Assembly (NCBI GenBank): GCA_036245805.1
Contig: BTRK01000004.1
Coordinates: 19,096,001 to 19,160,000 of the forward strand
Direction of reading: 5' to 3'
From: Pristionchus mayeri
Lineage: Eukaryota; Nematoda; Chromadorea; Rhabditida; Neodiplogasteridae
Length of the DNA: 64,000 nucleotides
A program made the position numbers and the translations under genes. This document shows, piece after piece, positions 57,851 through 64,000 of this stretch. Within the stretch, counting starts at the first letter, position 1. The number at the start of each line of letters is the position of its first letter. A model generated the notes under the pieces. That model had not been told where the DNA came from and searched no databases. It saw nothing but the letters and a program-made list of their open reading frames with translations.

Positions 57851-59139
57851 TCATCGACGGAGACAACAAATTAGGAGGTTGAGCGAAGAGCAGGGAATTG
57901 CTGTGGAGGAAGAGTGACGAGGACGATGAATTGCGCCGATTCAATCAACCGATCAGAGAGCGAACGACGATAATATAAACGCGGCGTCTTCCCAGATTGG
58001 AGAACCTGCGAATTGTGAAGGTGCATTGCAAGAGAGAGTCAATAAAAATATTATAGATTGTCCAAGTGATTTGCAGAGGAGAAGTGGCATGAGGGAAGTA
58101 GACTGGCATCTTTGAGAAATAACACTTAGAAGTCGTAGTATTGGCTCTTCCCATTTCACTTGCTCCTGATATACGTTTTTTAATGTATCGTTGCAATTGT
58201 TCACTAATTGATTACGCGCTTGGAGACTGTTTTCTTCAAATGTTTTCACTTACTTCTTTTATTGCTTTCCTTCGCTCCAGGTGCAAACTCGTAAGTGGTG
58301 CCGTTCTTCTCAGGAGTTGGAATTGTTTCTATAATTGTCATGCGTCCCTTGATAAGAATCTGAGTGAATAGGAAATTATCTGATTTATAGAACCTATTTG
58401 GACCCAGAATGTTCATCATATTTGCAACGAAAAAAAGATGAGAAGGGCGATTAACTAAACAGAGCAAACGGTAATCAAGTAGTCAAAAATGAAAACAGCC
58501 GGAAGCATACATACAATTTGCTATTTCGCAACTAATGGACTTTTCAGTATAGCCATCTGTTGAGTATTCATTCAGACTCTCTCCATCACTCACGATATCT
58601 CGTCCATTCTGCACGATTAGTGCGTACGTCGAATGGAGAATGCAATACCATTGCACAAAAGTATTAGTGGAAATATGCCCGATCAAAGTAGCCCCACTAC
58701 AGCAATTAGGCCAGAATCCATTATTCGTGCTTTTTACCTGGGAGGAACTAACTGATGTTGAGGGAAACAACTGTAAAAACAGAGTTGCTGCAACCCCTCA
58801 AGCGGTCTATTTTAGGGGTGTAGTCCACTCCGTCAAATCCATGTTTGTCAAATTACATTTCGACAACTGGATATACCGGAATAGGGAACGCTGTTGTCAC
58901 TATGGGAGTGGTCCCCAATGACGATTGAAACATACGCTATTCACTGTGGACAAAATATCGTTTGCCGAAAATCTCTCTTGCAGTACGTTTGTACACTGTC
59001 CCTAGCGCATTCTGGGACAATACAAATCGGCCAAATTGACGTTGATTTTTAGTTGTCGCTTCGTTTTTATCATACAGTTTTGTTGACACCATTTTGCATT
59101 AATACTTGATAATTTCGCGAAAGAAATGAGTAATTGAGG
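57851..59139. other. Intergenic with unresolved minus-strand frames
   Basis: Frames at 58,246-58,467 and 58,483-58,770 (minus) could be exons of an unknown gene (one contains RMTIIETIPTPEKNGTTYEF), but I cannot connect them or recognise a family. No repeat seen. Confidence 0.3.
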
Positions 59140-61152
59140 ATGTACACGTTCATATTCCTGACGCTGCTGGCTTGGAGTGTCTCTGCACAGCAGATGCAAC
59201 CTCAGTGTCTCTGCTCGGAGTTCAACCCATGCGTCGACCAGGTTCCAGCAGCACTTGAGAAGTGCGGAGACAGGTACGCAACTATCATTATTTTCCCTCT
59301 TCTTTTGCCAGCGAAAGAAAACGTGCAATGAGAATCGTGTCGCATGAAAAACATGTCGCATGAAAAACACCATCCTTTCAGGCAAATTGCAGAAAATCCA
59401 GTTGAAATTGTAGATGCAACAGTTCCGTCACTGAGCTTGGCGGCGATTACCAGAAAGTACGCCAGTGTGTGATCGACCAGCAAACCCGCATTAAGCAAGC
59501 GGCCGAATGCGTACGAGCAGCTTTCGGCAACGTGTGAGTAACAAACACCGTAAATTTATTTATATCATAGTTTACATATATCCGAAATCTTGTATATAGA
59601 ATAGAAGGAGAAATTTACAATACCGTTTCGTCGATGAAGACGATTATGAGTAGACGTGAACAACTACAATCTACAACTGGAATTTCTGTTGAAGGTGCTC
59701 CGCGACTCCGGGTGCGATGGTTCCGCGACGACATGCCGAGACCTTCCAGATTGCTGCCACCAGAGAGTTGAACGCGGCCCTCACTCGCTCCAATCTGTTC
59801 GACGATGCAGCTCCGCTCATCCAGGTACTCGGCAAATCTTGATTTTATTCAGTGTAATTTTGTTAATAATTCAATAATTTCACTAATTGAAATCAGCACG
59901 CGAAGAAGTCGTCGACGTGCTGGATCAACTGCGGGAAGCAGCACCAGTGCGCGAAGCTGCAGAGTTGCGGAGTGAGACTGCCCTCAGACAACGACATCAT
60001 CAGTGAGTTATTAGGTTGTTGCGAAAGTCTTGTCGCGTGCGTAGCTACACCGATTTCGTTTCTCTGGAGTATATGTTGTCTAACCTCATAACATATGTTA
60101 GGTACATACATGCGCACCATAGCCATGTAGTTACCCCTAGTGAAGCCCCTATAGAAAACCAGAAAATTTCACGAATTTTATTTTGAGTGAAAATGTGATA
60201 AAAAGATGTTCCAAATTTACCATAGCCTAAAAAAACTAGCGACTTCTGAAATATTTCTTGTGAAGTGATAATAGAGGAAGGGTTGCTTGTTCAGATAAGC
60301 CCAATAGGCCTACCATTTAAGTCGGCTGCGAGCACTAATTTTACCAAATAGGCAAGTTTTCGTCATGCAAATTCGAGGATCTCTATTTTGAAAGGCAAAT
60401 TTTGCCGGGGAAATATTCAACCAACACCAAACTGAAATAGTAAGTCAATCACATCACATAATATGTGTTTCAGGCTGATATGCATTCCCAGGTCCATCGA
60501 AACGAAAATGATACGATAAAACAAGTAATAGATAATTCTCGTCCAATCTTGATTTCGAAATATGTAGAAAAATTTCAGAAAGGCATTTGTGCCTGACAAT
60601 CTTTTAATGAGCCCTGGTAATGCGTGTGTCATGAGGTTTATGAATATGTTACGGGTTTGGTTATACCACTCTTTTCCGAGTAGTATTACACGCAGAAAAG
60701 AGCATGTCGGTGAGATCAGTCGGCAGGGTTTCGTCTTGCACTGTTAATTTGCTAATGATCCTTCAGATGCGGAGTAAGGTGCGCTAGAATGACTATCCAA
60801 TACCTCATCGATTGTAATTAGTTACATGATATCGATAGCTGAAATGAGGATATAGGCGCTACAATGTTCAAGCACTATGACGCGACAAGACTTTCGCAAC
60901 AACCTGATATCTCCGTATTGACCCGCATCTACAAACGAGCACTGTATGCACACAATTTCAATTGTGAAAAACTCAACTCAATATTTTAGATATGCTAATA
61001 ATATGAATACTAATAATATTCCAGGTATCGTAAAGAAGTGCGCTATGGATGCCGGCTTCACGACTCCGGTGGCGAAAGAGATTTGTGGGTGCCTCGTTAA
61101 TGCTGGCATCAAACAATTGGCACCCATGTGCCCCAAAATCATTGTCTCATAA
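59140..61152 (+). CDS. Secreted cysteine-rich protein, array gene S5 (opposite strand, divergent)
   Basis: Five exons: 59140-59273, 59414-59533, 59695-59824, 59897-60002, 61025-61152; 205 residues. Signal peptide MYTFIFLTLLAWSVSAQQ, then QCLCSEFNPCVDQVPAALEK, CNSSVTELGGDYQKVRQC, TFQIAATRELNAALTRSNLF, CWINCGKQHQC, and GFTTPVAKEICGCLVNAGIK. Exons 2 and 3 have exactly the sizes of S1-S4 (120 and 130 nt), confirming common origin, although sequence identity is much lower and the strand is opposite. It lacks the S1-S4 upstream block and the CAG before ATG. Intron 4 is 1,022 nt because of a TA-flanked transposon insertion. Confidence 0.8.
60011..60907. mobile_element. Mariner-type non-autonomous element in intron 4 of S5
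   Basis: Termini TTAGGTTGTTGCGAAAGTCT and, in reverse complement, TCAGGTTGTTGCGAAAGTCT, flanked by TA on both sides (60009-60010 and 60908-60909). 897 bp, no transposase frame. The terminus resembles that of the element in array gene 3 (TTAGGTTGGTGC), but the rest differs. Confidence 0.85.
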
Positions 61153-61272
61153 ATTGTTCGACTAGTATTCTGAATGTGTTTAATGAAGTGATAATTTTTA
61201 TTAGTCAACCTTATTCCGTAATTTCAGAGAAATGAAAGCGAGAATAAGTACGAATTCGCGAACGGTCTAATA

Positions 61273-62534
61273 GGGTGTCCCATAATTTCTTAGAAAACTG
61301 GATATCACAAGCCCTAAAAAAAGAACTGCGTAACAGCTTGACATCATCTCACATACTGAACGATAGATAATATATTTCGTAATTATAGACTACAAATAGA
61401 ATCGGAATTGTATCACTCTTTCAATTGTTTCACACATTCTAGCAATGGGTACACGTCGAGGTTGATGCTTAGTTTTATTCCACTCCTTCCTCTTTAATCG
61501 CTCAGCCACCGAGGCTCGCAAATAATTGGTGGTATCGCAAGCTCCCCATGCCCACTTCCTTGCCACCTACTTCAATTTGTTCACCTTCTTCAAAATTGGG
61601 AGTACGAGCTCTCAGAACACCTCACTATTATGGTCAGATCCACCTCGGGCAAACACCCCATTCTCACAGCCCTCGCAAGTGAGACCAAACTTGGTGTATG
61701 CGAGTTGGAGGGTTAGAGAAGTACATCTAAATTCACCGTGTGTCATCTCTTCTTTCGGGCTCACGAGAAGCACAAGCGTCGTCAAGTGATTTATAATGAC
61801 CTGAACATGGTTCAACTCAAATCGAGAGTCGATATCTGTCGACATTTACCATATTGCAAACCCAATACTTGCTGAATCCACAAGATTACCGCAGTGAAAG
61901 GAGGGAGTGGATCACGAGCAACAGCCCTGAGTGGGAGCTACAGTGGGCCGATCCTGATGAGAAGCCAGAGCCCGTCCCGAAGAAAAAAACTCGAGAAAAG
62001 AAAGAACTCATCATCTTCTTCTTTTCATCATTCGATCCTATCTATGTTGGGATTCTCACACCTGGCCTCACCGTCAAGGTTGATGTATTTTCCACTGAAC
62101 TGGAGGAGATGGCCAACCGAGTGCTTCCCTAACTCGTGAGCCAGGGAAAAATCGTTAGCCTCCTTGATAATGGTAGATCCCATCGTGCGATAATCATCTA
62201 CAATAAAACGAAGGAACTGAACATCGAAAGGCTCCTTCATAAACCATACACCTCAGACCATTCCCCATGCGACTACCACGCATTCAGATCTTTTGCTGAC
62301 TTCTGCAAGGAAAATAAGTTCAACAAAAAAGGCGATCTGGAGGGGGAGTTTTATTACTGTATTGACTCCATTCCCCTGGCCTTCTGGAATAGAGGAAACG
62401 GGACCCTGCCCTGTAGGTGGGAGAAGGTTGAGGGAATACGTGGTGCCTAGATTGTTGAGGGAATGTTATTATATATCGGTAAGATATTGAAAACAAAAAA
62501 TGTCAAAAAAATTCTAAAAAAATATGGGACACCC
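61273..62534 (+). mobile_element. Mariner transposon with decayed DD34D-type transposase
   Basis: Inverted ends GGGTGTCCCATAATTTC and (reverse complement) GGGTGTCCCATATTTTT, flanked by TA (61271-61272 and 62535-62536); 1,262 bp, a full mariner length. Transposase remnants on the plus strand: WELQWADPDEKPEPVPKKK, ILTPGLTVKVDVFSTELEEM, VSLLDNGRSHRA and SDHSPCDYHAFRSFADF, the last with the Asp-bearing SPDxxPxDYHxFRSL-type signature. The frame is interrupted by stops and shifts (for example TAA between 62,130 and 62,133), so it is inactive. Confidence 0.85.
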
Positions 62535-62536
62535 TA

Positions 62537-63783
62537 ATAGAAATTTAATGTAGCTCGTGGCTTTCTAAATTCTGAGTAAATTCATCGGAGAGTGAAACAA
62601 TTGTTACTCGCAAAGAAGTATAATAGATCAGCAACAAGTGGTCATTGCGTCACGTAAAAAAATGTCAAATATGGAAATTCGGAAGGAAGTCTTTCCCGAT
62701 TTTCCGGTAATGGCAGTTATACTATCCAATGTCACTTCCTGTTTCCATTCTTTATTAGTAGAAAACCTGTAGCATATTCAATGCAGTACGCCTGATGCGG
62801 AAGTTCTGTGTTTTCCGAATAGGGGAAATGGATGTCACGATGGCGAGTGTATTGAAGATACTCACTTTTCGATATTCAAGCATCACCGGAATTTTCGAAT
62901 AACATCGTACCTCGGTGCGTTCTCATGACATCCAATTGATGGTGTTGACCATGCGAAGCTATTGAATGAATTTCCCCGACACAGCAATATGTCATATTTT
63001 GTGCTTTCATCGATAATTCACAGAACCGCCTAGTGGATGCGAATCCCATGACCACTGTGTGCCACGAAAACAGATTGAAATTATTATTCAAAAATGTGTG
63101 GGCTACAATAACAAAGGAAGTGATAAATAGGCACTGGTCAGGCTCGCATCGATAGAATATGGTGTCGCTTATTCTGTTGACGTTTCTGGCTTCCAATGTT
63201 ATCGCCTTCTTTGTCTCGACACCAGAATATTTAATGGATTCGGTGGGTTTTCTTTTAAATTTATAACACGTGCATCACGAGTCAGTGGTGGTGTGCGGGA
63301 ACATTTTCAAAAAAGTTATGCCAGATTCGACTCATATTTTAGTGTTAGAATACACTAGACGTAAGATTTCGATAAATATGGTTCATTGGTCCCATAGCTG
63401 GCTTTTATGAATTTTCCGGTTTTGAATCCGGCTATGATGTATCCCAGCTCCCAGGTGAGCTAGAACGATGGCACCGGGCTGAAAATGTGTGGAAAATTAT
63501 TTCCAAAAACTTTCATGTTTAGTGCAAGTCGATTAGACAACAAATGAAAATCATCTGGATGAAAAACCTGTTTTGCCTTCAAAAAATAAATATTCTCTCT
63601 ATCAAGCGGTATCGTGCTACAGAATTTTAATGCAGATTATGAAAGAAGAAGTGTATATGTATGAAATAAAAATATAAAAACGGAATTCGAAGCGTCTTCA
63701 ACTTGGAAATTTTTACTCAAACATGCCACTATGAAGAAAAAGTCGAAAAAAATGACTTTTTCGAAACTCTGATTTTTCTTCTT
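62537..63783. other. Intergenic, nothing recognised
   Basis: AT-rich, with a 106-codon minus-strand frame (62,876-63,196) lacking family features. No gene called. Confidence 0.35.
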
Positions 63784-64000
63784 GTAACGTTCAACTATTG
63801 TTGTTGGTGAAAGATATGTGTATAAAATCGTGTTTTGGAGCAGGGTTCTACTCGCATTTTTTGATTAAAAAATTATATTCAAAATTTTGCACAATTTTGA
63901 AATATCTTTGCACGTCGCGCTCATCCTCGAAGAACCATGCTCCAAAACACGCTTTTCTACAAATACTTACCACGAACAACAATATTTGAACATTACAAGA
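63784..64000. repeat. Inverted repeat cut by the window end
   Basis: GTAACGTTCAACTATTGTTG and CGTGTTTTGGAGCAGGGTTCT-like left arm (63,784-63,850; written here in two parts) is matched by its reverse complement at 63,930-63,998, up to the last bases. The outer end lies beyond 64,000, so this is probably another foldback element. Confidence 0.55.

Noticed and set aside
58246..58770. Possible minus-strand gene between S4 and S5
   Set aside because: Frames cannot be joined with consistent splice sites and no family is recognisable.

Overview
This is nuclear DNA of a nematode. The evidence is many short introns ending in TTTCAG, three chemoreceptor genes of the nematode-typical SRX and SRSX classes, a transthyretin-like remnant, an F-box gene, and small secreted-protein genes whose ATG directly follows a splice-acceptor-like CAG (spliced-leader style). 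A diplogastrid such as Pristionchus would fit, but that is only a guess. All gene models were built by hand from ORFs, GT/AG sites, phase continuity and comparison between paralogues inside the window.

Layout: 1-1.6 kb, an SRX receptor on the minus strand running off the left edge. 2.1-7.8 kb, four non-autonomous inverted-repeat DNA elements, two with clear target-site duplications. 8.9-23.2 kb, a tandem plus-strand array of six small four-helix membrane-protein genes with the same six-exon structure and a shared promoter module (TGACTNA, CTGATAAG, AT-rich box); the third copy is a pseudogene. 23.6-24.3 kb, a broken transthyretin-like gene. 24.4-27.3 kb, a TTAA-flanked long-inverted-repeat element containing an EGF/transmembrane gene fragment and a second coding remnant. 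28.4 kb, tRNA-His. 29.0-30.3 kb, an F-box-like gene. 32.2-33.7 kb, a second SRX receptor.

The centre (36,860-48,936) is an almost perfect palindrome. Each arm is 5,415 bp and coordinates mirror as x to 85,796 minus x with no indel at any landmark I checked. Each arm carries a complete 14-exon fatty acyl-CoA reductase (FAR) gene, a tRNA-His and an SRSX receptor gene. The receptor is complete only on the right, because the arm ends inside its sixth exon. On the left the receptor fragment is fused to a third, truncated FAR copy (35,378-36,859) that is nearly identical to the others. The palindrome spacer holds another inverted-repeat element.

49.7-61.2 kb is an array of five secreted cysteine-rich protein genes (four minus, one plus) with five exons each and a conserved upstream block with a TATA box. 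A decayed mariner transposon (61.3-62.5 kb) and a sequence-poor end close the window.

The strongest unusual features are the FAR palindrome with its breakpoints, the TTAA element with an enclosed gene fragment, and the two arrays with shared promoter blocks. The palindrome could be a very recent rearrangement or an assembly artefact; the sequence alone cannot decide.
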